From Curvibacter sp. (GTDB taxonomy: Bacteria; Pseudomonadota; Gammaproteobacteria; Burkholderiales; Burkholderiaceae_C): a stretch of 33,594 nt of DNA. Numbering within the stretch: the stretch's first letter is position 1; every line of letters starts with the position of its first letter. Under the pieces are notes generated by a model. That model worked only from the letters and a program-made list of their open reading frames with translations, was not told where the DNA came from and did not search any database. The position numbers and the translations under genes are program-made. The stretch is taken from contig JAFAMV010000249.1 in assembly GCA_019233055.1 (NCBI GenBank), forward strand, positions 1 to 33,594, written 5' to 3'. Positions 9,414-17,674 of this stretch are shown in pieces.

Positions 9414-10028
9414 ATGTTCGGCGTTGCAGATTACGGAGCTTTCGTGGCCGCCATCGTCCTGTTCCTGGCCATTCCGGGGCCGGGCAATCTGGCGCTGATC
9501 ACCTCCACTGGCAAGGGTGGGCTGCGCGGCGGGCTGGCCGCGACACTGGGGGTGATGGCGGGCGACCAGGTCCTGATGTGGGCTGCGGTGGCCGGGGTGG
9601 CCACGCTGCTGGCGGCCTGGCCGTTGGCTTTCAAGGCGGTGCAATGGGTTGGTGCGCTGTACCTGGCCTGGCTGGGCTGGCGAATGCTCAGCGCCAAGCC
9701 TGGGGCCAAGCCCGTCATCCACATCGAACCGCACCATTTCTTCCGGCAGGCCGCCTCGATCACCCTGCTCAACCCCAAGGCGATCGTGTTCTACATGGCC
9801 TTCTTCCCGCTGTTCGTCGACCCCGTGCGGCATCAGGGTCTGCTGACCTTTGGCTTCATGGCGGCGACCATCGCGGCCCTGACCTTTGCCTATGGCGTGG
9901 TGGTGGTCCTGTTGACGCACCACCTGGCCGAGCGCCTGCGCGCCAATCCGCGCGTGGTGCGCGGCATGGAGAAGCTGGCCGGTGTGTTCCTGATCGGCTT
10001 CGGCGTCAAGCTGGCCACCTCCCGCTGA
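9414..10028 (+). CDS. LysE/RhtB-family amino-acid exporter
   Basis: A 204-aa inner-membrane protein. The start at 9414 is preceded by GAGGGA at good spacing; upstream in-frame starts would lie within the promoter. The family signature IPGPGNLALITSTGKGGLRGGLAATLGVMAGD is at residues 18-50, followed by AVQWVGALYLAWLGWRM and ASITLLNPKAIVFYMAFFPLFVDP, all characteristic of RhtB/LysE translocators with about six membrane spans. Members export amino acids such as lysine, threonine or homoserine lactone by proton exchange; the substrate is unknown here. It sits between rsmG and parA, an insertion into a conserved gene neighbourhood, and may be cotranscribed with parA. Confidence 0.9.
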   Translation: MFGVADYGAFVAAIVLFLAIPGPGNLALITSTGKGGLRGGLAATLGVMAGDQVLMWAAVAGVATLLAAWPLAFKAVQWVGALYLAWLGWRMLSAKPGAKPVIHIEPHHFFRQAASITLLNPKAIVFYMAFFPLFVDPVRHQGLLTFGFMAATIAALTFAYGVVVVLLTHHLAERLRANPRVVRGMEKLAGVFLIGFGVKLATSR

Positions 10029-10051
10029 ATTCCCCAGACTCCTATCCCATC

Positions 10052-10822
10052 ATGGCCAAGATCTTCTGCGTCGCCAATCAAAAAGGGGGGGTGGGCAAGA
10101 CCACCACCACCGTCAATCTGTCCGCCGGCCTAGCCAAGATCGGCCAGCGCGTGCTGATGGTCGACCTCGACCCGCAAGGCAACGCCACCATGGGCTCGGG
10201 TGTGGACAAACGCCAGCTCAAGCTGTCGGTCTATGACGTGCTGCTCGAATCGGCCTCGGTGGCCGAAGCCCGGGTGCGTGCCGAGGCCTGCGGCTACGAC
10301 GTGCTGGGCGCCAATCGCGAGCTGGCGGGGGCCGAGGTCGAGCTGGTGCAGCTCGAGCGGCGCGAGAAGCGGCTGAAGGCCGCCCTGACGGCGGCCGACG
10401 GCGACTACGACTTCGTGCTGATCGACTGCCCGCCCTCGCTGTCGATGCTGACCCTCAATGGCCTGTGCGCCGCCCACGGCGTGATCGTGCCGATGCAGTG
10501 CGAGTATTTCGCGCTCGAAGGCCTGACCGACCTGGTCAACACCATCAAGCAGGTGCACGCCAACCTCAACCGCGATCTGCAGATCATCGGCCTGCTGCGG
10601 GTGATGTTCGACCCGCGCATCACCTTGCAGCAGCAGGTCAGCGACCAGCTCAAGGCGCATTTCGCCGACAAGGTCTTCAACTCGGTGATCCCGCGCAATG
10701 TGCGCCTGGCCGAGGCCCCCAGCTACGGCCTGCCCGGCGTGGTCTTCGACCCCCAGGCCAAGGGCAGCCAGGCTTTTGTCGAGTTCGCCGAGGAAATGGT
10801 GCAGCGCATCAAAGGCATGTGA
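10052..10822 (+). CDS. parA: Chromosome-partitioning ATPase ParA (Soj)
   Basis: A 256-aa deviant Walker-type ATPase. The start MAKIFCVANQKGGVGKTTT places the deviant Walker A (KGGVGKT) at residues 11-17. The Walker A' MVDLDPQGNATMG and Walker B VLIDCPPSLSML follow, with the ParA-specific PMQCEYFALEGL. Length and the absence of an N-terminal HTH mark the chromosomal (Soj) type. ParA binds DNA nonspecifically as an ATP dimer and is stimulated by ParB-parS to segregate origins. The start at 10052 is chosen from homology; an open frame upstream is the shadow of the LysE-type gene. It lies 0.8-3.6 kb from three parS sites and is separated from parB by a small hydrolase gene. Confidence 0.97.
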   Translation: MAKIFCVANQKGGVGKTTTTVNLSAGLAKIGQRVLMVDLDPQGNATMGSGVDKRQLKLSVYDVLLESASVAEARVRAEACGYDVLGANRELAGAEVELVQLERREKRLKAALTAADGDYDFVLIDCPPSLSMLTLNGLCAAHGVIVPMQCEYFALEGLTDLVNTIKQVHANLNRDLQIIGLLRVMFDPRITLQQQVSDQLKAHFADKVFNSVIPRNVRLAEAPSYGLPGVVFDPQAKGSQAFVEFAEEMVQRIKGM

Positions 10823-10849
10823 ATCCCCCCTGATCTTCCATCCGATCCC

Positions 10850-11389
10850 ATGAATTCTTCCCAAGTTCTTCTCCTGCCTGGTTGGCAGAACAGCGGCCCC
10901 GATCACTGGCAGACCCGTTGGGAAACGCTGCACGGTTTCAAGCGGGTCGAACAACATGACTGGATGCGCCCTCTGCGCGGCGACTGGAACGCGCGGCTCG
11001 AAGAGGTGCTGCTGTCCCAGGCCGAACCGGTGCTGCTGGCGGCCCACAGCCTGGGCTGCCTGCTGGCCGCCGCCTGGGCGGCCCATTCGCGCCAGACCGC
11101 GCGGGTGCGTGGCGCGTTGCTGGTGGCCCCGCCGGACCTCGAGCGCGAAGACCTGCGGCCCCTGCTGCCGGGCTGGACGCCGATCGAGCGCCAGCGGCTG
11201 CCGTTCCCGGCCATCGTGGTGGCCAGCAGCAATGACGGTTTCGGCTCGGTGGAACGCGCGCAAACCCTGGCCGGGGATTGGGGCGCGGGCTTCGTCTGCG
11301 TCGGCGAGCGGGGTCACGTCAACGCGGAGTCGGGCCTGGGCGACTGGCCGGAGGGCCTGTCCCTGCTGCGCTCGCTGGACCGGCCCTGA
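10850..11389 (+). CDS. RBBP9/YdeN-family serine hydrolase inserted between parA and parB
   Basis: A 179-aa small alpha/beta-hydrolase. The family hallmark is the N-terminal LLPGWQNSGPDHWQTRWE, which matches the G-W-x-x-S-x-x-x-H-W-Q pattern of YdeN and human RBBP9. The catalytic triad is visible as Ser67 in AAHSLGC, Asp129 in SSNDGF and His156 in GERGHVNAESG. No signal peptide, so cytoplasmic. It starts 27 nt after parA and ends 28 nt before parB, on the same strand, so it is almost certainly in the par operon. Bacterial members have no well-defined substrate. A role in segregation is not shown; the linkage may just be a lineage-specific operon insertion. Confidence 0.9.
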   Translation: MNSSQVLLLPGWQNSGPDHWQTRWETLHGFKRVEQHDWMRPLRGDWNARLEEVLLSQAEPVLLAAHSLGCLLAAAWAAHSRQTARVRGALLVAPPDLEREDLRPLLPGWTPIERQRLPFPAIVVASSNDGFGSVERAQTLAGDWGAGFVCVGERGHVNAESGLGDWPEGLSLLRSLDRP

Positions 11390-11417
11390 AGACAGAACAG
11401 AGAAGGAATCAAGAACC

Positions 11418-12359
11418 ATGGTGACCAAGAAACCCAAGGGCCTGGGCCGGGGGCTGGAGGCCTTGCTGGGCCCCAAGGTGGAGGAGGGCGGTACGGCGGC
11501 CGAGGCCGGCGGTGTGCCGGCGGCCAACAGCGGCGTGCCGGCCATGCTGGGTCTGGACCAACTGGTGCCGGGGGTCTACCAGCCACGCACCCGCATGGAC
11601 GAAGGGGCGCTGTACGAACTGGCCGAAAGCATCAAGGCCCAGGGCATCATGCAGCCCATCCTGGTGCGCCGTCTGACGGCGGGGCCGAACGACGGACGCT
11701 ACGAAATCATTGCCGGCGAGCGGCGCTTCCGCGCGTCGCGTCTGGCGGGCCTGGACAGCGTGCCGGTGCTGATCCGCGAGGTGCCCGACGAGGCCGCCGC
11801 CGCCATGGCGCTGATCGAGAACATCCAGCGCGAAGACCTGAATCCGCTCGAAGAGGCGCAAGGCCTGCAGCGCCTGGTCAAGGAATTCGGCCTGACCCAC
11901 GAACAGGCGGCCCAGGCGGTCGGGCGCTCGCGCAGCGCGGCCTCGAACCTGCTGCGCCTGCTGAACCTGGCCGATCCGGTGCAGACCATGCTGATGGCCG
12001 GCGACCTGGACATGGGCCATGCGCGTTCGCTGCTGTCGCTGGACCGCGCCACCCAGATCACCGCAGCCAACCAGATCGTGGCCAAGAAGCTGTCGGTGCG
12101 CGAGGCCGAGGGGCTGGTCAAGAAGATCGGTGCCGAATTCAACCTGGTCTCGCCCAAGCCGGCCAATAAGGAAAAGTCACGCGACCTCAAACGGGTCGAG
12201 GAAGAACTCAGCGACCTGCTGACCGCCGAGGTCGAGGTGCGCGTCAAGAAGCGCGTCAAGCGGGCCGGGCGACTCGAGGAGATGGGTGAGCTGGCCATCC
12301 AGTTCGGCTCGCTCGACGAACTCAACGGCCTGATCGATCGCCTGCGCGGCGGCCACTGA
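11418..12359 (+). CDS. parB: Chromosome-partitioning CTPase/DNA-binding protein ParB (Spo0J)
   Basis: A 313-aa protein. The start at 11418 gives the canonical N-terminus MVTKKPKGLGRGLEALLG, the ParA-stimulating arginine-containing segment, with AGAAGGAA upstream. The ParB/Srx CTP-binding domain contains LVPGVYQPRTRMDEGALYELAESIKAQGIMQPILVR and GERRFRASRLAG (the GERRxRA motif). ENIQREDLNPLEEAQGLQRL is next, followed by the HTH for parS: THEQAAQAVGRSRSAASNLLRLLNL. The C-terminal dimerisation region ends GSLDELNGLIDRLRG. ParB loads at parS and slides as a CTP clamp. Its sites are present 2-5 kb upstream. Confidence 0.97.
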   Translation: MVTKKPKGLGRGLEALLGPKVEEGGTAAEAGGVPAANSGVPAMLGLDQLVPGVYQPRTRMDEGALYELAESIKAQGIMQPILVRRLTAGPNDGRYEIIAGERRFRASRLAGLDSVPVLIREVPDEAAAAMALIENIQREDLNPLEEAQGLQRLVKEFGLTHEQAAQAVGRSRSAASNLLRLLNLADPVQTMLMAGDLDMGHARSLLSLDRATQITAANQIVAKKLSVREAEGLVKKIGAEFNLVSPKPANKEKSRDLKRVEEELSDLLTAEVEVRVKKRVKRAGRLEEMGELAIQFGSLDELNGLIDRLRGGH

Positions 12360-12375
12360 GCCGCCGCCCCCGCCC

Positions 12376-13110
12376 ATGTCGCGACTGCCCTGGCCCTTGC
12401 CGGCGCTGTTCGTCTGGGCGGCCTGCTGGGGCCTGTTCTTCGTACTCCTGCAGGCCGCCGTGGCGCCCTGGCAGGCGTTGGCGGGGGCGGTGCTGCTGGG
12501 GGTGGCTGGCAGCGTCCTGGCCGGTTCCTGGTGGCGCCGCTTCATGCTGGCGCTGGGCTTTCCGCTGTCGCTGGCCCTGTCGGGTCTGATGGCCTTGCCG
12601 GCCGGGTGGTGGCTGTTGCCGCTGGGCCTGAGCCTGCTGGTCTACCCGATCAATGCCTGGCGCGATGCGCCCCTGTTCCCGACGCCGCCAGCCGCCCTGC
12701 TGGGGCTGCCGGCGGTGGTGGATCTGGCCCCCGACGCCTGGGTGCTGGATGCCGGCTGCGGCCTGGGCGACGGCCTCCTGGCCTTGCGCCGGGCCTGGCC
12801 GCAGGCCCGGCTGCACGGGATCGAATGGAGCTGGCCGCTGCGCTGGGCCTGCGCGCTGCGTTGCCCCTGGGCGCGGGTGCGGCGCGCCGACATCTGGCGC
12901 GAATCCTGGGCGCCGTACCGATTGGTCTACCTGTTCCAGCGGCCCGAAAGCATGGCGCGGGCGCTGGCCAAGGCGCGCAGCGACATGGTCGAAGGCGGCT
13001 GGCTGGTCAGCCTCGAATTCGAGGTGCCCGGGGCGGCCAGCAGCGCCTGCCTGCGCTGCCCTGACGGGCGCCCGCTGTGGGTCTACCGCATCGTGCCGGC
13101 GGGTTCTTAG
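12376..13110 (+). CDS. Membrane-anchored class I SAM methyltransferase-like protein
   Basis: A 244-aa two-part protein. Residues 1 to about 92 hold four hydrophobic segments (roughly 8-28, 33-50, 57-74, 78-92). The rest resembles a SAM-dependent methyltransferase: motif I VLDAGCGLGDG at 123-133, an acidic end of beta 2 in LHGIEWSWPLR, and a late strand GGWLVSLEFEVPG. The terminal part carries a CLRCPDGRPLW element with two cysteines. It starts 17 nt after parB on the same strand and is likely in the par operon. Substrate unknown; ubiquinone, lipid or a membrane protein would fit the anchor. Its stop overlaps that of the convergent HDOD gene by four bases. Confidence 0.75.
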   Translation: MSRLPWPLPALFVWAACWGLFFVLLQAAVAPWQALAGAVLLGVAGSVLAGSWWRRFMLALGFPLSLALSGLMALPAGWWLLPLGLSLLVYPINAWRDAPLFPTPPAALLGLPAVVDLAPDAWVLDAGCGLGDGLLALRRAWPQARLHGIEWSWPLRWACALRCPWARVRRADIWRESWAPYRLVYLFQRPESMARALAKARSDMVEGGWLVSLEFEVPGAASSACLRCPDGRPLWVYRIVPAGS

Positions 13111-13967
13111 TCAAGCTCGCGAGAAAAGCCCTCGCCCAGGGTCTCGATCCAGTCTTCGAGGTCGAGGTCGCTGAGCATCAGGGCGCCGACCGCCGAGTCG
13201 CCGCCCTTGTGCCATTCGCTGCCGGCATTGAGGCGGGCGAAGCGCTGGATCGCCAGATCGGCCACCAGGCACATGGCCACCAGGCGGACCACCGGATCGG
13301 GCACCCCCGGCTCCTGGAACAGGGCGTAGTCGTGGTGGCGCCGGATGGCCAGGCACAGGGTGTCGTTGAGGCCCCAGGACCGCGCCATCAGGCTGCCGAC
13401 CTGGGTGTGGCTGATGCCATGGCGTTCGAATTCGACATCGGTGAAGGGCCGGTCTTCGGCCTCGTTGGCCAGCTTCAGGGTCGGGCCGTAGTCGGGGAAG
13501 CGCTGCATCAGCAAGGGGATGCCGATGTCGCAGAACAGGCCGAAGGACTGCGCCATGTCGGGGTCGACCCCCTTGAGTCCCCGGGCCAGTTTCATCATGG
13601 CGAAGGAGCGCTTGTTGGAGACGTCCCAGAAGCGCACCAGGTTCAGGCCCTTGAAGGCCGCCGCCTGGCGCAGTAGGACGGCACTGACCAGGGAGGCCAG
13701 CTGGCGCAGGCCCAGCATGGCGACCGCCTGGGCGATGCTGTCGACCGGGCGGCTCAGGCCGTAGAAGGGGGAGTTGATGGTGCGCAGCACCGCCACGCTG
13801 AGCGCCACGTCGGCGCCCACCAGTCGGGCGATGCGTTGGGGATCGGGATCCTCCTTGCGCATTTCGGCATGCAGATCGGTCAGCACCTCGGGGCAGGATG
13901 GGATGACCAGGCTCTTGAGAATGGCGTCGACCCCAGGGCTGGGGCCTGCCGGCGCAACGGAAGACAT
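13107..13967 (-). CDS. HDOD-domain signalling protein (copy 1)
   Basis: A 286-aa protein filled by an HDOD domain, a relative of HD phosphohydrolases that usually lacks the metal-binding HD pair. Key segments: LVIPSCPEVLTDLHAEM, the RTINSPFYGLSRPVDSIAQAVAMLGLRQL stretch typical of HDOD, SFGLFCDIGIPLLMQRFP, and HTQVGSLMARSWGLNDTLCLAIRRHHD. There is no receiver, GGDEF or kinase domain attached. HDOD proteins act in output of two-component and c-di-GMP networks, but the mechanism here is unknown. It is a paralogue of the protein at 17675-18541, sharing the GLFC-IG-P core and the terminal HHD block. It converges with and overlaps the methyltransferase-like gene at 13107-13110. Confidence 0.88.
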   Translation of the reverse strand: MSSVAPAGPSPGVDAILKSLVIPSCPEVLTDLHAEMRKEDPDPQRIARLVGADVALSVAVLRTINSPFYGLSRPVDSIAQAVAMLGLRQLASLVSAVLLRQAAAFKGLNLVRFWDVSNKRSFAMMKLARGLKGVDPDMAQSFGLFCDIGIPLLMQRFPDYGPTLKLANEAEDRPFTDVEFERHGISHTQVGSLMARSWGLNDTLCLAIRRHHDYALFQEPGVPDPVVRLVAMCLVADLAIQRFARLNAGSEWHKGGDSAVGALMLSDLDLEDWIETLGEGFSRELD

Positions 13968-14043
13968 GGTGGTGGAAGCCCCTCCGGGTCGGTGACCCTG
14001 TTGTCTGGCGGCTTTCCGCCACGACAGGCCATTCTAGGGGCGC

Positions 14044-15396
14044 TCAGTGCCGCGCTGTGCCGGCGGCCGGCCTTTCTTCGGCCGGCAGGCGCTGCAATTG
14101 CAGCGCCGCCAGCGCCGCGTACAAAGAGGTGCTGATCAGGCGCGAGATGGCGCTGGCCACCAGGGCGGCGGCCATCAGCGTCAACACCAGCGCGTGGCCG
14201 TCCACCATCTCCATGACGATGATGAAGGCGGTCAGCGGTGCCTGGGTGGCGGCGGCCAGGAAACCGGCCATGCCCAGGGCGATCAGGGTGGCGGCCTGGT
14301 CGGGTGGGGCGAACTGCGCGATGTCGTTGCCCAGGGCGGCGCCGATGGCCAGGCTGGGCGCGAAGATGCCGCCGGGCACGCCCGACCAGGTGGTGATCCA
14401 GGTGGCGGCGAACTTGAGCAGCACATAGACCATGGATTCGTGGTCGGTGCCCTCGAGCATGGCGCGCGTGTGGCCGTAGCCGCTGCCGAAGGTGGCGCCG
14501 CCGCTGACCAGCCCGATCAGCGCCACCGCCAGACCGCAGCCGAAGGCGAAGCGCAGCGGGTGCTGGCGCCGCATGCGGCTGAACCAGTCGGGCGAGGTGC
14601 CGGCCAGCGACACCACCAGCAGGCGCGAGAACAGGCCGCCGAGCACCCCGCTGCCCACGGCCACCGCCAGCGCGGGGGCCAGCAGATCCAGGCTCAGGCC
14701 GTTGACATGGATGATGCCGAAATAGGTGGCATTGCCGAGGATGGAAACCGCCATGAGCCCCGACAGCACGATGGCCGCCATCAGCAGGCCGTTGCTGCGG
14801 CGCTCGGGCCGCCCCGACAGTTCCTCGATGGCGAACAGGATCCCGCCCAGCGGGGTGTTGAAGGCGGCGGCGATGCCGGCCGCACCACCGGCGACCAGCA
14901 GGCCGTGCGAGGTGATGCGGCTGTGCCGAGGCAGCCAGCGGCGCACGCTGTGCAGCACGCCGGCAGCGATCTGCACCGAGGGGCCTTCGCGGCCCAGCGA
15001 CAGGCCGCCCAGCAGCCCCAACGCGGTCAGGGCGATCTTGGCCAGGCTCAGGCGCAGCGAGACGAAGCGGCCGATGGTGGGGGCGCGCAGGCCCGGCGTC
15101 AGGGCCGCCATCACCTGCGGGATGCCCGAGCCGGCCGCGCCCGGGGCCAGTCGCCGCATCAGCGCCAGCGAGGCGGTGGTGCACAGCGGCGTCCACAGCA
15201 GCGGCAGCCACCAGGCCAACTGGGCGACGGCCTCGAACAGGCGCAGCGATTTTTCACCCAGCCAGGTGAAGCCCACCACGGTCAGGCCTGCCAGGGCGGC
15301 AAAGGCCAGCACCGCCAGCCGCGTCGCCCACAGACGCCAGTCGGAGACTTCGCGCCGGATGGCCGGCAGGACCTGGGGGTGGTGCATGGGTGGCAT
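14044..15396 (-). CDS. clcA: ClC-family chloride channel / H+-Cl- antiporter
   Basis: About 450 aa of polytopic membrane protein. The three ClC selectivity motifs are present: GSGIPQVMAAL, LGREGPSVQIAAGV with the gating glutamate, and VPGGIFAPSLAIGA. A C-terminal tyrosine occurs in ISTSLYAAL. FAIEELSG contains the position equivalent to the proton glutamate of E. coli ClC-ec1, so antiport is more likely than pure channel activity. There are no CBS domains. ATG 15396 is chosen because GAGGT lies 6 nt upstream; ATG at 15402 and 15387 are alternatives. The gene follows pal on the same strand but is separated from it by an intrinsic terminator. Confidence 0.93.
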   Translation of the reverse strand: MPPMHHPQVLPAIRREVSDWRLWATRLAVLAFAALAGLTVVGFTWLGEKSLRLFEAVAQLAWWLPLLWTPLCTTASLALMRRLAPGAAGSGIPQVMAALTPGLRAPTIGRFVSLRLSLAKIALTALGLLGGLSLGREGPSVQIAAGVLHSVRRWLPRHSRITSHGLLVAGGAAGIAAAFNTPLGGILFAIEELSGRPERRSNGLLMAAIVLSGLMAVSILGNATYFGIIHVNGLSLDLLAPALAVAVGSGVLGGLFSRLLVVSLAGTSPDWFSRMRRQHPLRFAFGCGLAVALIGLVSGGATFGSGYGHTRAMLEGTDHESMVYVLLKFAATWITTWSGVPGGIFAPSLAIGAALGNDIAQFAPPDQAATLIALGMAGFLAAATQAPLTAFIIVMEMVDGHALVLTLMAAALVASAISRLISTSLYAALAALQLQRLPAEERPAAGTARH

Positions 15397-15421
15397 GGGC
15401 ATACCTCGCGAACCGAAGGCC

Positions 15422-15453
15422 AAAAGAGAAGCAGCCGGTCAAGGCCGGCTGCT
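15422..15453 (-). terminator. Rho-independent terminator downstream of pal
   Basis: On the minus strand a 9-bp perfect stem, AGCAGCCGG and CCGGCTGCT (15453-15445 and 15438-15430), has a 6-nt loop. It is followed by a T-rich tail, TCTCTTTT (15429-15422). It ends transcription of the pal-type gene about 25 nt before the clcA start codon. Confidence 0.85.
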
Positions 15454-15501
15454 CAGAACTGGGGCAGGGCGCTGACGCGCCCTGCGGGCTCATCAGTGGG
15501 C

Positions 15502-16038
15502 TCAGTGGGTCGGGTAGCTCAGGTCGACACGGCGGTTCTCGGCCCAGGCGGCCTCGTCATGGCCGGCGGCGCGGGGCTTCTCGCGGCCCCAACTGGTGGC
15601 TTCGAGCTGGCTGTCCTTGACGCCATAGACCTTCAGGGCCTTGACCACGGCTTCGGCACGCTTCTGGCCCAGGGCCAGGTTGTATTCGGCGCTGCCGCGC
15701 TCGTCGGTGTTGCCTTCGACGCGGATGGCCAGCTGCGGGTTGGCCACCAGGTACTTGCCATGGCGCTCGACCACCGGCACGTATTGCTGCTTCACGCTGA
15801 AGTTGTCGAAGTCGAAGTAGACGCTGCGGTCCTTGGAGATGGCGCTGTTCGGGTCCAGGTAGTCGGGCACCACCACCTTGGCGACGGTGGAGGTCGGCTG
15901 GGCCGGTTCACCGCTGGCGGGGGTGGCGGTCTTGGCCACCGGCTCTTCCACCGGTGCGGCGGGCTTGGGGGTGCTGCTGCAGGCAGCCAGGAACAGGGTG
16001 ACCAGGCTCAGGGCGGCCACGCTCTTGAACGATTTCAT
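15502..16038 (-). CDS. pal: Pal-type OmpA-family peptidoglycan-associated lipoprotein
   Basis: A 178-aa outer-membrane lipoprotein. From the start at 16038 (GGAGT upstream) the signal peptide ends in lipobox LAAC-SS, with the lipidated Cys at residue 20. An Ala/Pro/Glu-rich linker follows, then the OmpA-like domain. SVYFDFDNFSVKQQYVPVVERHGKYL and VEGNTDERGSAEYNLALGQKRAEAVVKAL carry the diaminopimelate-binding Asp and Arg (NTDERG... QKRAEAV). GHDEAAWAENRRVDLSY closes it. Sequence and length match Pal of the Tol-Pal system. However tolB, cpoB and the other tol genes are absent here, and its neighbours are clcA and uraA. It is either the relocated sole Pal or a second Pal-like protein. Confidence 0.88.
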   Translation of the reverse strand: MKSFKSVAALSLVTLFLAACSSTPKPAAPVEEPVAKTATPASGEPAQPTSTVAKVVVPDYLDPNSAISKDRSVYFDFDNFSVKQQYVPVVERHGKYLVANPQLAIRVEGNTDERGSAEYNLALGQKRAEAVVKALKVYGVKDSQLEATSWGREKPRAAGHDEAAWAENRRVDLSYPTH

Positions 16039-16112
16039 CAGGGACTCCAATATCGGGGAAAGTGCAGATTTTGCAGATATCAGCGCCCGGCGCTCGTCGG
16101 ACGCTCGACACG

Positions 16113-16136
16113 AATATTAACATTTGGGCAAATATT
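16113..16136. promoter_or_regulatory. AT-rich palindromic region upstream of pal
   Basis: In an otherwise GC-rich region, two AATATT hexamers (16113-16118 and 16131-16136) bracket the dyad ATTTG-GG-CAAAT (16122-16133). It lies 75-100 nt before the pal start. No hexamer pair with ideal spacing stands out. The AT-rich block is the probable promoter or operator for pal; exact boxes are uncertain. Confidence 0.4.
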
Positions 16137-16162
16137 GTTGTCGGCGCGACGATTTGTCAGTC

Positions 16163-16192
16163 TTGGCAGGCAGCCCTGGCAGCGCCTGCCAA
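16163..16192 (-). terminator. Hairpin downstream of uraA
   Basis: A perfect 9-bp inverted repeat, TTGGCAGGC (16163-16171) and GCCTGCCAA (16184-16192), has a 12-nt loop and begins 6 nt past the uraA stop. There is no clear T-run, so it may be an mRNA-stabilising or Rho-assisted end rather than an intrinsic terminator. Confidence 0.5.
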
Positions 16193-16198
16193 GGGAGG

Positions 16199-17488
16199 TC
16201 AGCGGGGGCGCCGGTTCAGCAGCGCATACAGGGCGATGGCCCCGAAGGTGGCGGTGCCGATGCCGCCCAGGCCGAAGCTGCCGAACTTCAGCGTGAAATC
16301 GCCGGTGCCCAGGATCAGGGTCACCGCCGCCACGATGAGGTTCTTGTTGTCCGAGAAGTCGACCTTGTTCTCCACCCAGATCTTGGCGCCGGCCACCGCG
16401 ATCAGGCCGAACACCACGATCGACACCCCGCCCATCACCGGCAGCGGGATGGCCTGGATCACCGCGCCGAACTTGGGGCTGAAGCCCAGCAGCACGGCCA
16501 GCACGGCGGCGCAGGCGAAGACGGCGGTCGAGTAGATCTTGGTGGCGGCCATGACGCCGATGTTCTCGGCATAGGTGGTCACGCCGGTGCCGCCGGCACT
16601 GCCCGACAGCACCGTGGCCAGGCCGTCGCCGATGAAGGCGCGGCCCATGTAGGCGTCCAGGTTCTTGCCGGTCATGGCGGTGACCGCCTTGATGTGGCCG
16701 AGGTTCTCGGCCACCAGGATGATGACCACCGGCGCGATCAGCAGCAGGGCGCGGCCGTCGAACAGGGGCGCGGACAGACTGGGCAGGCCCAGCCAGGCGG
16801 CCTGGGCCACGCCCGACAGGTCCAGCGGCTTGCCCAGCCCCAGACCGTTGGTCAGCAGTGCATAGATCACGCTGGCCAGCAGCAGGCCGGCCAGGATCAG
16901 CAGGCGCTGCAGCATGCCCCGGGTCAGCACCGCCACCAGACCGACGCAGACGAAGGTCAACGCCTGCATCCAGCTGTCGAAATTGCTGGCGGCCATGTTC
17001 TTCACCGGCACGCTGGCCAGGTTCAGGCCGATCACCGCCACCACCGCACCGGTCACCACCGGCGGCATCAGGCGTTCGATCCAGCCGGTCCCGATGGCCT
17101 GCACCAGCAGGCCGATGAGCACATAGACCGCGCCGCAGGCCATGATGCCGCCCAGTGCCAGCCCGATCTGGGCGTTCGGGCCGTGGCCCGCATAGCCGGT
17201 GGCGGCGATCACCACGCCGATGAAGGCGAAGCTCGAACCCAGGTAGCTGGGCACCCGACCGCCGGTGACCAGGAAGAAGATCAGGGTGCCGATGCCGCTC
17301 ATGAGGATCGCCACATTCGGATCGAAGCCCATCAGGATCGGGGCCAGCACGGTGGAGCCGAACATGGCGATGACGTGCTGCACCCCCATCAGCGCCGTCT
17401 GGCCCCAGGGTAGCCGTTCATCGGGTCCGATGACCCCGCCCTGCTGCAAGACCTCGGCGCCGCGCAGGCGCCAGTTGAAAAATCCCAT
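16199..17488 (-). CDS. uraA: Uracil/xanthine (NCS2) permease, UraA-type
   Basis: A 429-aa inner-membrane symporter of the nucleobase:cation NCS2 family, with about 14 membrane segments. Recognisable features: [23 protein letters not shown] near the N-terminus, [18 protein letters not shown], and [34 protein letters not shown] with the substrate-contacting Glu. [19 protein letters not shown] contains the second catalytic Glu, the UraA version of the NCS2 motif. It probably imports uracil with protons. AGGAC precedes the ATG. It is transcribed alone upstream of pal and divergent from an HDOD gene; no pyr or upp gene is adjacent. Confidence 0.93.
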   Translation of the reverse strand: MGFFNWRLRGAEVLQQGGVIGPDERLPWGQTALMGVQHVIAMFGSTVLAPILMGFDPNVAILMSGIGTLIFFLVTGGRVPSYLGSSFAFIGVVIAATGYAGHGPNAQIGLALGGIMACGAVYVLIGLLVQAIGTGWIERLMPPVVTGAVVAVIGLNLASVPVKNMAASNFDSWMQALTFVCVGLVAVLTRGMLQRLLILAGLLLASVIYALLTNGLGLGKPLDLSGVAQAAWLGLPSLSAPLFDGRALLLIAPVVIILVAENLGHIKAVTAMTGKNLDAYMGRAFIGDGLATVLSGSAGGTGVTTYAENIGVMAATKIYSTAVFACAAVLAVLLGFSPKFGAVIQAIPLPVMGGVSIVVFGLIAVAGAKIWVENKVDFSDNKNLIVAAVTLILGTGDFTLKFGSFGLGGIGTATFGAIALYALLNRRPR

Positions 17489-17674
17489 GGATGTCGTCCT
17501 GTTTCTGATCGTTAAAACGGCCGCGATTCTAGGGGCCCCCGGCCAACGGGGCCCCGTGGCAGGTCAAGCCGGGCCGCATGTCGCGGTCGGCACAGGGGAA
17601 AACGCCGTCCTTGTAACCATTTGATACGACAATCGGGGCATGCGGCCTCTGGTGCGGCCGCCGCCTGAACGACC

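Noticed and set aside
14047..16296. 749-codon open frame on the plus strand across clcA and pal
   Set aside because: It lies antisense to two clear genes and a terminator, and its composition (Gln, Gly, Arg, His) is typical of a GC-rich shadow frame.
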